Notes: generated from the letters alone by a model not told the origin. DNA of 64,000 nucleotides from Pseudarthrobacter chlorophenolicus (GCF_000962805.1 NZ_JZTW01000001.1:434001-498000), one strand, 5' to 3'; positions 37,123-47,182 are shown, numbered from the stretch's first letter. Numbers and translations are program-made.

Positions 37123-38618
37123 CAGTGCCGTCCTTGCGTCTCAGTGCCGGTGAGCGGCCCGGCGAAAACCGCGGGGGATACGTGGATGCCGAGGTCCTCG
37201 AACCGGTCGATGAAACGGGGCCGGATGCCGGTGGCGACGGGCTTTCCGAGGAAGCGGCCCTGCGCGTCGACGCCGGCCGAGTAGTCGAAGACAAAGGCGT
37301 CCTGGAGGGTGACGATGTCGCCTTCCATGCCCTGCACCTCGGTGACGTGGGTGATGCGGCGGGACCCGTCACGCATGCGGGAGATCTGGACGATCAGGTT
37401 CACGGCGGAGGCAATCTGTTCCCGGATGGCGCGCAGGGGCAGGTCCATGCCGGCCATCAGCACCAACGTTTCCAAACGGGCCACGGCGTCACGGGGGGAG
37501 TTGGAGTGCACCGTGGAGAGGGATCCGTCGTGGCCGGTGTTCATGGCCTGGAGCATGTCCAGCGATTCGCCGCCGCGGACCTCACCCACCACGATCCGGT
37601 CCGGGCGCATGCGCAGTGAGTTGCGGAGCAGCTCGCGAATGGTGACCTCGCCCTTGCCCTCAGTATTCGGCGGCCGGCTTTCGAGGCGGACCACATGCTG
37701 CTGCTGGATCTGCAGTTCCACCGCGTCTTCGATGGTGACAATGCGCTCGTCGGCGGGCAGGAAGGAGGAAAGGACATTGAGGAGGGTGGTCTTGCCGGTG
37801 CCGGTGCCGCCGGAGACGATGATATTCAGCTTTGCCTTCACGCAGGCGTTGAGCAGTTCAGCCATTTCCGGGGTGAGGGTGCCGAAATCGATGAGGTTGC
37901 GGACCGTCAGTGGAACCTTGCTGAACTTTCGGACGGTCAGCGAGGAGCCGCCCACGGCGAGTGGTGGGATGACCGCGTTCACACGGGATCCGTCTTCCAG
38001 CCGGGCGTCCACCAGTGGGGACGATTCGTCGATGCGGCGGCCCACCCTGGACACGATCCGTTCAATGACTTTGCGCAGGTGGTCTTCCGAGCTGAACCGG
38101 TAGTCCGTAAGGGTCAGCCTGCCCCCGCGTTCCACGTAGATCTGGTCCATGCGGTTGACCATGATCTCGGTGACGGCGGAGTCGTCCAGCAGGCGCTGCA
38201 GTGGTCCGTAACCCAGGACGTCGTCGGCAACGTCCCGGACCAGGCGCGTGCGTTCCTCCGGGGTCAGCGGCACCTGCTCGGCGTCGATAATGCGGGTCAG
38301 CTCTTCCTTGGCGGTGCTGCGGAGCTCCTGCTCGGTGACGGCGGCATCATTGAACCGCGCGCCCATCCGTTCGAAAAGGGAGGTGGCCGCCCGAAGCTTC
38401 ATGGCTGCGAAGACATCCACGCCCGGTGCCGTGGGCACCTGCTGCGCGCCGGCGTCCTGCGTTGAAGGCGCGACGGCGGGCTGCGCGGGAAGGTGCGCGT
38501 CCGCCGTCGGGACCGCTGGACGAACGGGTTCGGCGGCGGCGGGCCGGTCAAGCACGGCCGTGCCGGCACTGGCCTCGCTGCGGTTCTGCACCGCGCTGAT
38601 GCGTTCGGAGAGCTTCAT
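37122..38618 (-). CDS. tadA: Tad locus 1: pilus assembly ATPase TadA/CpaF
   Basis: Cytoplasmic hexameric ATPase of the PilT/VirB11 superfamily that powers Flp pilus assembly. 498 residues with a variable Ala/Pro-rich N-terminus (1-70). Walker [10 protein letters not shown] at 270-278, the N-terminal signature GPLQRLLDDSAVTEIMVN, Walker B region [20 protein letters not shown] and HSNSPRDAVARLE. Start overlaps the tadZ stop by one base. 484-residue paralogue in locus 2. Confidence 0.96.
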   Translation of the reverse strand: MKLSERISAVQNRSEASAGTAVLDRPAAAEPVRPAVPTADAHLPAQPAVAPSTQDAGAQQVPTAPGVDVFAAMKLRAATSLFERMGARFNDAAVTEQELRSTAKEELTRIIDAEQVPLTPEERTRLVRDVADDVLGYGPLQRLLDDSAVTEIMVNRMDQIYVERGGRLTLTDYRFSSEDHLRKVIERIVSRVGRRIDESSPLVDARLEDGSRVNAVIPPLAVGGSSLTVRKFSKVPLTVRNLIDFGTLTPEMAELLNACVKAKLNIIVSGGTGTGKTTLLNVLSSFLPADERIVTIEDAVELQIQQQHVVRLESRPPNTEGKGEVTIRELLRNSLRMRPDRIVVGEVRGGESLDMLQAMNTGHDGSLSTVHSNSPRDAVARLETLVLMAGMDLPLRAIREQIASAVNLIVQISRMRDGSRRITHVTEVQGMEGDIVTLQDAFVFDYSAGVDAQGRFLGKPVATGIRPRFIDRFEDLGIHVSPAVFAGPLTGTETQGRH

Positions 38619-39814
38619 CAGATGACCACCCTTCGGTGAAGTTTGCGCTGCGTCTGCGTGCGCCAGGCCGGGTTGAACCGCTCCACCAGCTGGCGGAGGC
38701 TCTTCACGGCCGGGTCTTTCCTGGATTCCTGCAGGACGGGGATGCCGCGGTTGGTGGACAGGGCGATGGCACGGGAACGGGGGACGCTAACGTCAACGGG
38801 CGCGCCGATGGTTGATTCGACGTCCTGGACGTTGAGGCCTGCTTTGGCGTCAGCCATGTTCAGGACGACGTGGCGGGATTCGGGCATGATCTCGAGCTGG
38901 CGGAGGACGTCCAGGCCGGAGCGCAGGCCGCGGAGGCTGGGGATGTCCATGGCGCTGACCCACACCACATCGGTGCACTGCTCCATGGCGGCGAGCCCGA
39001 TCTCGGGCAGGCCGGGAGCCGTGTCCAGGACGACGTACTGGAACTCCTGGGCCAGCTGTTCGAGCAGGCGGCTGATGTGGTCCGGCGTGATGTGGTCCGC
39101 GTCCACGGGGTTCGGCGGGGCGCACAGGGCGTAAATGCCGGCGGGGTGCACGGTGAGGAAGGCCTTCAGGACCAGAGAGTCCTGGGCAGCGGCCGGGGTG
39201 ACAGCATCGGTGACGGTGTGCTCCGGGTTCAGGTAGAGGCCGGAGGCGACATCGCCGAACTGCAGGTCCAGGTCCACGATCACCACGCTCATCGGCGCGA
39301 TCTGGCCCAGCCCGATGGCGATGTTGGTGGCCAGGGTGGTCTTGCCCACGCCGCCCTTGGGCGAGAAGACACCGATCACCAGGCCCTGGCCGCCGTTTTC
39401 TGTCTGCTGGCTTTCCGGGGTCCGGTGGCGGGTAGCGAAGGACTGGCAGGCACGCTCCAGGAGGACCCGGATCTCGGCGGGGTCCGCCTGCGGGCTGATG
39501 ATGTCGCGGATGCCGGCGCGCATGGCGTGCAGGAAGGCTTCAGGCTGGACGTCGCTGACCAGGACAAGGCTGAGGCCCGGAAGCTGGACGTCGAAGACCT
39601 TGGCGAACCGCAGAGCCTCTTCGAACGGCACGTCCGGGCCGACGATGAGGACCTCGGGCCGTTCCTGGTTGAGGAGGGCGAAGAGTTCCGCGGGGCCGGC
39701 GGGGAGGATGTCGCTGGCGATGGTTTGCACGGAGCCGCGGAGGCCGTGCGCGACGGCGGCGCGCAGCTTTGCGTCGAAGTCGCCGCTGGGGGAGAGGAGG
39801 ACGAAGCGGCTCAC
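38618..39814 (-). CDS. tadZ: Tad locus 1: localisation ATPase TadZ/CpaE
   Basis: Receiver-like N-terminal domain (1-120) fused to a ParA/MinD-type ATPase, thought to position the Tad machine in the cell. Walker A KGGVGKTT at 153-160, then DLDLQFGDVASGL and DTAPGLPEIG. The receiver-like domain has no clear phosphorylatable Asp motif. 398 residues. GTG start overlaps the cpaB stop (GTGA). Confidence 0.93.
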   Translation of the reverse strand: MSRFVLLSPSGDFDAKLRAAVAHGLRGSVQTIASDILPAGPAELFALLNQERPEVLIVGPDVPFEEALRFAKVFDVQLPGLSLVLVSDVQPEAFLHAMRAGIRDIISPQADPAEIRVLLERACQSFATRHRTPESQQTENGGQGLVIGVFSPKGGVGKTTLATNIAIGLGQIAPMSVVIVDLDLQFGDVASGLYLNPEHTVTDAVTPAAAQDSLVLKAFLTVHPAGIYALCAPPNPVDADHITPDHISRLLEQLAQEFQYVVLDTAPGLPEIGLAAMEQCTDVVWVSAMDIPSLRGLRSGLDVLRQLEIMPESRHVVLNMADAKAGLNVQDVESTIGAPVDVSVPRSRAIALSTNRGIPVLQESRKDPAVKSLRQLVERFNPAWRTQTQRKLHRRVVI

Positions 39815-40566
39815 TTGTACACCGTGTCCTTCCTGGCGACGAAGCCGCCGCTGTCCTTGGCGTCGAGTGGTTCCTTGGTGAGCCAGAGCTCACCGTTGAT
39901 AGAAGTGAAGATGATCTTGGTCGCGTCGACGTCACTGACGGCGACAGTGACCAGGAAAGATCCCTGCGGGAGGGTGGTGTCCTGGGGGTTGCTGCCGTCG
40001 GCGGGTTTCTCGGTGCCAGACGCTTGAGGAGCGCGTTGGACAGCCGTTACGAGGACTTTGCGGAGTGTCAATTGGCTGGTCTCGGCGCCGGCTTTAGTTT
40101 TGTCCGCGCCTTCCTTGTAGTTCAGGGCAATACCGATGTGGTCTCCGGCTTCAAGGCGGCCACCCACCACACGCTTGGGTTCCAGTTCAAAGGTGACCTC
40201 CTGCAGCCCCTCCGGGATCTCCACACCGCTCTTGGCCTTGGCGTCTTCCGGAGCGATGAGTCGTTCGGCGAGGAGTTGCTCTCCCGGCACCAGGTCCACC
40301 GCGGCGACCGTGCCGGCTCTGCTGTCCAGCGAGGTGACGGCCGTGGCTGCGATTGCCGTTGCCGGGACGTCCTGGATGACCAGGGATGCAGCCATGTCGT
40401 TGACCGGGGTCCCCGCGGGGATGGGCTTCTCCACGACCAGTACCTTTTTGGGGTTCGTGCTGGCCATCGCCCGTGCGTCAGCGCCGTTGGCGTAGACGAT
40501 GATGAGCAGTGCGCCCGCAAGCGCCAAGGCGACGGCGGCCGTTCCGGCGAGCAGGCGAGACTTCAC
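39811..40566 (-). CDS. cpaB: Tad locus 1: CpaB/RcpC-like pilus assembly protein
   Basis: One N-terminal membrane helix (6-26) followed by an extracytoplasmic SAF domain (VVEKPIPAGTPVNDM) and the RcpC/CpaB C-terminal domain. 251 residues. Thought to help pilus biogenesis at the cell surface; in this presumed Gram-positive host there is no outer-membrane secretin for it to assist. GTG start with GGAG seven bases upstream. Follows tadG by 23 bp. Confidence 0.9.
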   Translation of the reverse strand: MKSRLLAGTAAVALALAGALLIIVYANGADARAMASTNPKKVLVVEKPIPAGTPVNDMAASLVIQDVPATAIAATAVTSLDSRAGTVAAVDLVPGEQLLAERLIAPEDAKAKSGVEIPEGLQEVTFELEPKRVVGGRLEAGDHIGIALNYKEGADKTKAGAETSQLTLRKVLVTAVQRAPQASGTEKPADGSNPQDTTLPQGSFLVTVAVSDVDATKIIFTSINGELWLTKEPLDAKDSGGFVARKDTVYK

Positions 40567-40589
40567 TGTGTTACTCCGTGGTGTGGTGG

Positions 40590-41549
40590 TTAGAGGGTGA
40601 GGCGGGCGATGGTGGTGCCGTAGTTCGGGGTGCTGCCCAGTTCAAATCCCTGGGCCAGGGACACGAACTTCACGAAGTAGCCCCTGATGGTTTTGTTGGC
40701 CACTTTCGGTCCTGCGGTCCAGCCGATGCTGGCGAACTGGTAGCCGGTCACATGGAATGCCGCGAAGCCTTTGATGTAGTACTTGCCGCTGGAGCCGGTT
40801 CCTGTTGCCAGGTCGTACATCGGCAGGAGGACGGTCTGGTTGTTCATCTGGCTGAAGTCCGCGGCGCTGCAGGTGGAGGGGACGCTGGCGCCGGTATCGC
40901 TGGCGAACCAGATGCCGGAGTTGCTTGATGCCCCTGCCGTTGCCGTGATGGCGCATTTGGCTGAGGCGGTTTGCATCCACCCGAACCCGCCCGGGATGCC
41001 TCCGCAGCCGTTCACTGACTGTTCCAGTACCTGCTCCGGTCCCTGAGTCCCGCCGGCGGGAATGTTCAGCTTGCAGTAGGCAATGGCCAACGGCAGGATG
41101 ACTGGGCCCTTGGTCGGGTTTCCCCAGGTGGCGGAGGCTTTGGCGCCTACTTCCTTGCTGGGAACTCCGATTGCCTTGGCGAAAAAGAGCGAGACGGAGT
41201 TTTCCGGGCTTCCGGTTTCCTTGGCGCTGGTGGTCACCGATACGGTTCTTGCTGCCTTATCGAGCTGGATGCTGTACACGTTGCTCATGCCGTCCAGGGC
41301 GTTCTGGTTTGCGAGGCTGCCGGCGAGCGTGGACGTCGTCGAACAATCTGTGCTTGCCGTGTCCTTGGCGCACTTCTGTGCAAGCGCTATCGCGGAGGCG
41401 TCCGCCCCGCTTTGTAGCTGCGCGCGTTCGGAGTAGATGGCCCCCACGTCAACGGCGATGGCAACGAAGCCCAGCAACGTCACCAGGAGGATAGCGACGA
41501 TGACCGAGACGGCGCCCTCTTCCTTGTTGTCTGCGCCTAGCCGCCGCAC
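40590..41549 (-). CDS. tadG: Tad locus 1: TadG-like surface protein
   Basis: 319 residues. The prepilin-like N-terminus KEEGAVSVIVAILL fits the TadE/G-type (TadG N-terminal) family, with YSERAQLQSGADASAIALAQ behind the helix. The Gly-Ala cleavage position is kept but the Glu at +5 of true pilins is replaced by Ile. Pairs of Cys suggest disulfides outside the cell. GTG start overlaps the end of tadE by 13 bases, with AAGGGGG upstream; exactly the same overlap occurs in locus 2. Confidence 0.85.
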   Translation of the reverse strand: MRRLGADNKEEGAVSVIVAILLVTLLGFVAIAVDVGAIYSERAQLQSGADASAIALAQKCAKDTASTDCSTTSTLAGSLANQNALDGMSNVYSIQLDKAARTVSVTTSAKETGSPENSVSLFFAKAIGVPSKEVGAKASATWGNPTKGPVILPLAIAYCKLNIPAGGTQGPEQVLEQSVNGCGGIPGGFGWMQTASAKCAITATAGASSNSGIWFASDTGASVPSTCSAADFSQMNNQTVLLPMYDLATGTGSSGKYYIKGFAAFHVTGYQFASIGWTAGPKVANKTIRGYFVKFVSLAQGFELGSTPNYGTTIARLTL

Positions 41550-41911
41550 AGCATGACCCCCTTGCCCGTCATCGGGAACGGGCCGGCGATGCCCGTAATG
41601 GTGGACAGGTTGTAGTTGATGGTGACGGTCACCTGCTTGTCGGTGCCGCAGGTGGCGGGGCTGATGGTGATGTTTGAATCCGGGATGGCGCTACTAACGG
41701 CACCGGCTGCGGCCTTGGCGGCCGTCCTGGCTCCGGCCGGATCGTTATTGATGGCCATGACCCTGACACCGTCACGTGCTGCGTTGGTGAGCGTGATCTG
41801 GGCGTTGTAGGCCCGCCCGAATTCGATGGTTCCGAGCACCAGCATCAGGAGGAGGGGCAGCAGGATCGCGAATTCGACGGCGGCTGCACCGCTTTCCGAT
41901 TCCTTCGGCAC
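41537..41911 (-). CDS. tadE: Tad locus 1: pseudopilin TadE
   Basis: 124-residue pseudopilin. The start is taken as GTG at 41911, eight bases after AGGAGG; the frame is open further upstream but there it overlaps flp. The N-terminus has the prepilin peptidase site G8-A9 with Glu13 at +5 (SGAAAVEFAILLP), a hydrophobic helix, then NAQITLTNAARDGVR. A short C-terminal domain with two Cys ends in MLCGG, as in locus 2. 94 bp separate it from flp. Confidence 0.85.
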   Translation of the reverse strand: MPKESESGAAAVEFAILLPLLLMLVLGTIEFGRAYNAQITLTNAARDGVRVMAINNDPAGARTAAKAAAGAVSSAIPDSNITISPATCGTDKQVTVTINYNLSTITGIAGPFPMTGKGVMLCGG

Positions 41912-42005
41912 CTGCTGCACCTCCTCATGGTCTGCCTTGCTTTCAACCCGTGTAGGGGTTTGCGGTTCCGATATGGGGTCCGGAACCGGACGTTCTACGA
42001 TCGTG

Positions 42006-42212
42006 CTAGGGCGTGGGGACCGTGGTCTTGACGGGGTGTGCGATATCGGTTGTGACGTCGGTGAACATGGTTTGAAGTTGGCCGCCCAGCGTGCTGACGG
42101 CGACGATGATGACGACTGCAATGAGGGCGACCATAATGCCGTATTCGACGGCGGTTGCGCCCTTCTCTTCGCTGCGCAGGCGGATCATGAGGTTGGTGTA
42201 GAGAGAAAGCAT
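42006..42212 (-). CDS. flp: Tad locus 1: Flp pilin
   Basis: 68-residue Flp-type prepilin. The cleavage motif EEKG-ATAVEYG puts processing after Gly18 with Glu-Tyr at +5/+6; a hydrophobic helix follows and the mature pilin has 50 residues. ATG at 42212 with CAGGAG upstream. A leader hairpin GCTGGC-CCTTC-GCCAGC lies at 42237-42253. First gene of Tad locus 1. Confidence 0.93.
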   Translation of the reverse strand: MLSLYTNLMIRLRSEEKGATAVEYGIMVALIAVVIIVAVSTLGGQLQTMFTDVTTDIAHPVKTTVPTP

Positions 42213-42398
42213 TTGGACTCCTGAGCGAGACGGATGGCTGGCCCTTCGCCAGCACTGGAACGAAGTTAGCAACGGGAATTGGCGGCTTGACCGGATCTTG
42301 CAGCATCCTGCGTAAAGGCTCAGCCAGGTGGGCGTTTCCTGTGCCTTCGCTGGTCCAGTCCTGCGCTCGTAGTGGGCTTAGCCGTCGTCCAAGCACGC

Positions 42399-42435
42399 AA
42401 AAGGACCCCCTCGGTTCTGGGTGCCGAGGGGGTCC
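42399..42435 (-). terminator. Terminator separating the two Tad loci
   Basis: On the minus strand GGACCCCCTCGG pairs with CCGAGGGGGTCC around a nine-base loop and is followed by TTTTGC. It lies 43 bases after the flp gene that ends Tad locus 2. Confidence 0.85.
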
Positions 42436-42477
42436 GGTCTTCCGGGCGCCGGGGGCGCGGTTGGGGTGGTCTGGCGG

Positions 42478-42690
42478 CTACGGAATGCCCAGGGCCGTCT
42501 TGATTCCTGTGGTCAGGTCATTGAACGAATCGTTGAGGGCGAGCCCCAAGGCGCCCACTCCAACCACAATGACAATGGCGATGAAGCCGACGGAGATTCC
42601 GTACTCCGTGGCGGTTGCTCCCCGCTCTTCGTTCCGGACCCGGCCGGCCATACGTCCGAGGGAGACGACAAATCGATTCAGAGTATCCAT
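42478..42690 (-). CDS. flp: Flp pilin at the 3' end of Tad locus 2
   Basis: 70-residue prepilin. Cleavage site NEERG-ATATEYG after Gly24, Glu29 and Tyr30 at +5/+6, then a Val/Ile-rich helix and a short amphipathic end. AGGAGGAACC before the ATG. It is 8 bp after tadC of locus 2 and before the terminator, so it belongs to that transcript, an unusual place for flp, which normally opens the operon. Confidence 0.92.
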   Translation of the reverse strand: MDTLNRFVVSLGRMAGRVRNEERGATATEYGISVGFIAIVIVVGVGALGLALNDSFNDLTTGIKTALGIP

Positions 42691-42698
42691 GGTTCCTC

Positions 42699-43571
42699 CT
42701 ACGAAAATGCCGCAATGATGTTCATGACTGCCGGACCCAGCAGGATGATGAACAGAGTGGGGAAGATGAAGAAGATCAGGGGAAAGAGGATTTTCACGGG
42801 GATCTTCATAGCGTGTTCTTCGGCGCGTTGGCGCCGTTTCATGCGCATCTCGTGTGCCTGGATTTTCAAGACTTTCGCTATGGCAATTCCGTAAGCGTCA
42901 GCTTGAACAATCGCCCGAATGAATGAACGGAGATCGGGTACATCGACTCGATCGGACATGGCCAAATAGGCCTCCTTGCGGGAACGCCCCACCTGCATGT
43001 CCTGCAGTGTCCGCGTCATTTCGTCAGCCAATGGGCCGCTGCCATTCTGGGCTGTGCGGGCCATGGCCGCTTCGAAGCCAAGTCCGGCCTGTACCGAGAT
43101 CAGCATTTGGTCCAGCGTGTTCGGCAGTTCTTGACGGATCTTAGCCCTCCTCTTCTCGGCTGTGCTGCGGATCAGGAGGTCAGGAGCAAAGTAGCCGAAG
43201 GCAGCTGCCGCCAGCAAGATGGCGAAACGGGCCGGCTCCGGGTTTGCAAGGAGGTAGAACAAACCCAGTAGCGATGTCCCGAGGGCCAGCAGTGGTTTGA
43301 CCACTAAGAGGCGATCCAGCGGCCATTCTTTGGGCCGCCCCATGGCCGCGAGTTGCTTGTCCAACCAAGAAACGTAGCCAACCGGAGTGACCTTGCGGGC
43401 CATTGCAGAGAATTCGGCTGAGAGGTTCTGCGGAGCTGCATTCCTGGCCCGCTGCCCGAGGTTAGCCTGGATATTGCGTATCGCAACCCGGTCAGTTGCA
43501 GCGACGGACCACACGAGGTAGGTGACCGGCAAGATTATGGCGAGTATTGCACCTAATGCCATTGGTGACAT
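42699..43571 (-). CDS. tadC: Tad locus 2: platform protein TadC
   Basis: 290-residue GspF-type membrane protein and paralogue of 35297-36181. Shared segments include NTLDQMLISVQAGLGFEAAM, RTLQDMQVGRSRKEAY and MKRRQRAEEHAMKIPVKIL. ATG at 43571 with AGGAGG 6 bases upstream. Lies 10 bp after tadB. Confidence 0.93.
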   Translation of the reverse strand: MSPMALGAILAIILPVTYLVWSVAATDRVAIRNIQANLGQRARNAAPQNLSAEFSAMARKVTPVGYVSWLDKQLAAMGRPKEWPLDRLLVVKPLLALGTSLLGLFYLLANPEPARFAILLAAAAFGYFAPDLLIRSTAEKRRAKIRQELPNTLDQMLISVQAGLGFEAAMARTAQNGSGPLADEMTRTLQDMQVGRSRKEAYLAMSDRVDVPDLRSFIRAIVQADAYGIAIAKVLKIQAHEMRMKRRQRAEEHAMKIPVKILFPLIFFIFPTLFIILLGPAVMNIIAAFS

Positions 43572-43581
43572 GTCAGGCCTC

Positions 43582-44532
43582 CTAGAACTTCGGTTTGATC
43601 AGTCGGCTGAGCCAGAAGCCACCGGCGGTGAGCATGACCGCAGCGGTTCCGAGCATCAGGAAGCCAGGGACTGTGCTGGTGAATGTCTTCGCATACTGGG
43701 CGTTAATCAGGATCAGGGCGAAAAAGAGGACTACTGGGAGTCCCATCAGTACTGCGGCGGACATTTTTCCTTCGGCGCTCAGCGCCTTCACCTGGCGGCG
43801 AATCTGGTTACGGTCGCGGATGGTCTCACCCACGTGGTCCAGAACTTCTGCAAGGTCGCCACCTACTTCCCGGTGGATTTCGATTGCCTGCGAGATCCAT
43901 GCGAAGTCCTCGCTGCCAGTACGGATGGCGACGTCCGTCATCGACTCCCCAAGGTCCCGCCCGATCCTCGTCTCGTTGACGATCCGGGCGAGCTCTTCAG
44001 ACATCGGCGCATCCGACTCGCGCGCTGATGCGTCCACGGCCCTGAGTAGGGAGTGCCCCGCACGCATGCTTCCGGTCAGCATCTGGAGTGTGTCCGGCAG
44101 CTGCTCGTCGAACTTGCTCTTTCGTCGGGCAGCGAGCACCGAGAGGTATGCGAACATGCCCGCCGGAACCGCCAGGAACACCACGACTCCAAAGAAGGGT
44201 CCACCAAGAAGGAATCCGAATACGCTGCCAGCCAGAGCGCCGGCCGCCATCATCAGAAGAAAGTTCGCGGGCTGAGTCTTGAGTCCTGCCCGTTCAAGCT
44301 TTGCCCGGCTTACGAGGAAATCGTTTCTGCCCTTCAGCTGATTGTTGATGGCACCAACGGCCGAGTCCGTGATTACCGTCAGCCTGGAAGACGTAGCAGG
44401 GACATCGGGACGACGCCGCGATAGTGGGATCACGTTAGCTGGCTTCAGTACGACTGCGAAGAGCAAAATGACAGCTGCGAAGATTGATGCCACACCGGCA
44501 ACCGCCATCGATACCGGGATTTCTGCCTCCAT
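43582..44532 (-). CDS. tadB: Tad locus 2: platform protein TadB
   Basis: About 316 residues, paralogue of 36190-37122 (LTGSMRAGHSLLRAVDASA, FAWISQAIEIHREVGGDLAEV). The start is ATG at 44532, six bases after AAGGGG; a GTG one codon upstream is possible. It overlaps the tadA stop as TGATG, as in locus 1. Confidence 0.92.
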   Translation of the reverse strand: MEAEIPVSMAVAGVASIFAAVILLFAVVLKPANVIPLSRRRPDVPATSSRLTVITDSAVGAINNQLKGRNDFLVSRAKLERAGLKTQPANFLLMMAAGALAGSVFGFLLGGPFFGVVVFLAVPAGMFAYLSVLAARRKSKFDEQLPDTLQMLTGSMRAGHSLLRAVDASARESDAPMSEELARIVNETRIGRDLGESMTDVAIRTGSEDFAWISQAIEIHREVGGDLAEVLDHVGETIRDRNQIRRQVKALSAEGKMSAAVLMGLPVVLFFALILINAQYAKTFTSTVPGFLMLGTAAVMLTAGGFWLSRLIKPKF

Positions 44533-45986
44533 CACCGGCCCCTTACTGCGTGGGCGCCGAAGACGGATGGCGAAATTCTGATACCCAGTTCCTCGAACCG
44601 GTCCGTAAACCGAGGCCTGACTCCGGTGGGCACCGGTTTGCCAAGGAACCTTCCGTTCGCGTCGATGCCTGCAGAGTAATCGAAGACGAACGCATCCTGG
44701 AGGGTGACTATGTCGCCTTCCATCCCTTGAACCTCGGTAATGTGCGTTACCCGTCGTGTCCCGTCGCGGAGACGCGAGATATGCACGATCAGGTTGACCG
44801 CGGAGGCGATCTGTTCCCGGATTGCGCGCAGGGGCAGGTCCATGCCCGCCATCAGGACAAGTGTCTCCAGACGGGCAATGGCGTCTCGGGGCGAATTAGC
44901 ATGCACTGTTGAGATCGAGCCGTCGTGGCCGGTGTTCATGGCTTGCAGCATGTCCAAGGACTCTCCGCCTCGAACTTCACCGACGACGATGCGGTCGGGC
45001 CGCATGCGTAGGGAGTTGCGGACCAGGTCGCGAATGGACACTTCGCCTCGTCCTTCGATGTTTGCCGGCCGGCTTTCCAACCGGACAACGTGGTCCTGCT
45101 GGAGCTGAAGTTCCACGGCGTCCTCGATCGTCACGATTCTGTCCGTGGCGGGGATAAAGGACGACAGCACATTCAGCATGGTCGTCTTACCTGTGCCGGT
45201 ACCGCCGGAGACGATGATGTTCATGCGGGCCAAGACACACGCCTGGAGCAACTCGGCCATCTCGGGGGAGAGACTGCCGAACTCGATGAGCTTCTGCACC
45301 GTAAGTGCCTCGCGACCGAACTTACGGATAGTCAGCGATGCCCCGTTCACGGCTAGGGGAGGGATGATGGCGTTGACTCGTGAGCCGTCTGCCAGGCGGG
45401 CATCCACCAGTGGCGACGACTCGTCGATCCTCCTACCGATCCGCGTGACGATCCTTTCGATGACCTTTCGCAGGGACTCTTCGTTGGCGAACTTCGTATC
45501 CGTCAGAAAGAGGTGGCCATTGCGTTCGACGTAGATCTGGTCTGCACGATTCACCATAATTTCCGTGACAGTGGGGTCATCCAAGTACCGTTGCATTGGG
45601 CCATGGCCAAGGACATCGTCAATAATCTCCCGAGTCAGTCGCTGGCGTTCGCCCTGCGTGAGCGGGACTTGTTCCTCGTCAACGACCGCTTTCAGTTCGT
45701 CTTTGACGAATTGATGCAACTCGGTTTCATCCAGCGTTGAATCGGTGATTCGAGAACCAAGCCGCTCGTAGAGGGCTTGGCTTGCACGGTCCTTGAGCCC
45801 GGTGAGCGCTTCACTCGAGCTGCCTGCAGTCACCTCGATGGCTGCAGGAACGAGGGCCTGCTCAGCCGCTTGGGCTTGCTGTATGGCGCCCAAAGTGGCA
45901 GGCCCCGTACTCGGCATGGGGCTCTGATCGGGCGAGCCTGCCGCTTCGTCGCCCCGGATCTTTGCAATTCGGTTCGAGAGATTCAT
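44532..45986 (-). CDS. tadA: Tad locus 2: pilus assembly ATPase TadA/CpaF
   Basis: 484 residues. Walker [10 protein letters not shown], signature [18 protein letters not shown], and [20 protein letters not shown]. The catalytic core is very close to the locus 1 copy, while the first 70 residues differ. ATG at 45986 overlaps the tadZ stop by four bases; an in-frame ATG at 46031 would lie deep inside tadZ and is rejected. Confidence 0.95.
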   Translation of the reverse strand: MNLSNRIAKIRGDEAAGSPDQSPMPSTGPATLGAIQQAQAAEQALVPAAIEVTAGSSSEALTGLKDRASQALYERLGSRITDSTLDETELHQFVKDELKAVVDEEQVPLTQGERQRLTREIIDDVLGHGPMQRYLDDPTVTEIMVNRADQIYVERNGHLFLTDTKFANEESLRKVIERIVTRIGRRIDESSPLVDARLADGSRVNAIIPPLAVNGASLTIRKFGREALTVQKLIEFGSLSPEMAELLQACVLARMNIIVSGGTGTGKTTMLNVLSSFIPATDRIVTIEDAVELQLQQDHVVRLESRPANIEGRGEVSIRDLVRNSLRMRPDRIVVGEVRGGESLDMLQAMNTGHDGSISTVHANSPRDAIARLETLVLMAGMDLPLRAIREQIASAVNLIVHISRLRDGTRRVTHITEVQGMEGDIVTLQDAFVFDYSAGIDANGRFLGKPVPTGVRPRFTDRFEELGIRISPSVFGAHAVRGR

Positions 45987-47182
45987 TGCACTACCGCCCT
46001 TCTGTGAAGCTTCTTGCGGGGGCCTTCCCAATTCGGCTTGAAACGCTCAACCAGCTGCCGGAGCCCCTTCGCCACTGCATCGCGGCTGCCATCCTGCAGC
46101 AGGGGAACACCTTTATTTGTTGAAAAGGGGACGGCCCGGGAACGTGGCAGGACCACGTCCACGGGAGCCCCTATCGTTGCCTCGACGTCCTGGACAGTCA
46201 GCCCGGTCTTTCGGTCAGCCATGTTCAGCACCACGTGCCGATTGTCAGGGAGAAGGTCGAGTTCTGAAAGGATCTGGAAGCCGGTCCGGAGGCCGCGGAT
46301 ACTCGGGATGTCCATGCCGCAAACCCATACGGCGTCCGTCGCCTGCTCCAGCGTCGCCAGAACGTGCTCGCCTAATCCGGGTGCGGTGTCAACCACCACG
46401 TACTGAAATTCAGTCCGTAGTTGCTGCAGGAGATGACTGACGTGTTCTCCTGAAATCCTGTCCATGTCGATCGGGTTGCGAGGTGCGCATAAGGCGTAGA
46501 TGTTGCCACGGTGCAGCGACAAATAGGTCTTGAGGACCATAGCGTCCTGGCTCGCTGCGCCCACTACTGCCTCTGAGATCGTAAATTCTGGTTCGATCAT
46601 CAATCCGCTAGCAACGTCTCCGAACTGCAAATCCAAGTCGACCAGGACGACGCTCATCGGAGCTATTTGCCCGAGTCCGATGGCCAAATTACTTGCAACA
46701 GTTGTTTTCCCGACACCTCCCTTCGGTGACATGACGGCAACAATTCGGCCGCCGTCCGCCGCAGGGCGTTCAGCCGTGTTTGGCGCAAGCCCTCGCCTCC
46801 TGCCGGCCGCAGCCAGGCTTGCCCGCTCCACGAGGGCACGGATCTGCTCGGTGTCGGCCGTAGGCGGAAGAATGTCCCGGATTCCGGACCGCATAGCACT
46901 CAGCGCAAGTTCGCCGTCGTCATCCGCCACAAGGACGATGCTGATTTCTGGGAACTGAAGATCGAGTACTGCAGCGAATTTCAGCGCTTCTTCGCGAGGC
47001 AGGCCAGCACCGAGTATGAGAACTTCCGGAGGTTCACCAACTTGCTGTCGGAGGATGTCCTCAGGCGACTCTGGTAGGTAGTTCGCCTGAAAGGACTGCA
47101 GCGATCCGCTCAGGGGTGCTATCGACGCACGAACAGTACGTTCGTATTCGGCGGAGGGCGTAATGAGGATGAAGCGGCTCAT
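45983..47182 (-). CDS. tadZ: Tad locus 2: localisation ATPase TadZ/CpaE
   Basis: 399 residues; receiver-like N-terminus and MinD/ParA-type ATPase (SPKGGVGKTTVASNLAIGLG, DLDLQFGDVASGL, DTAPGLGEH). Paralogue of 38618-39814. ATG start overlaps the cpaB stop by four bases. The C-terminus ends in a basic KLHRRAVV as in locus 1 (KLHRRVVI). Confidence 0.93.
   Translation of the reverse strand: MSRFILITPSAEYERTVRASIAPLSGSLQSFQANYLPESPEDILRQQVGEPPEVLILGAGLPREEALKFAAVLDLQFPEISIVLVADDDGELALSAMRSGIRDILPPTADTEQIRALVERASLAAAGRRRGLAPNTAERPAADGGRIVAVMSPKGGVGKTTVASNLAIGLGQIAPMSVVLVDLDLQFGDVASGLMIEPEFTISEAVVGAASQDAMVLKTYLSLHRGNIYALCAPRNPIDMDRISGEHVSHLLQQLRTEFQYVVVDTAPGLGEHVLATLEQATDAVWVCGMDIPSIRGLRTGFQILSELDLLPDNRHVVLNMADRKTGLTVQDVEATIGAPVDVVLPRSRAVPFSTNKGVPLLQDGSRDAVAKGLRQLVERFKPNWEGPRKKLHRRAVVQ

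Noticed and set aside
42006..42121. Longer TadE starting inside flp
   Set aside because: The extra residues are Ser/Pro-rich out-of-frame translation of flp; the GTG at 41911 has a strong ribosome binding site.
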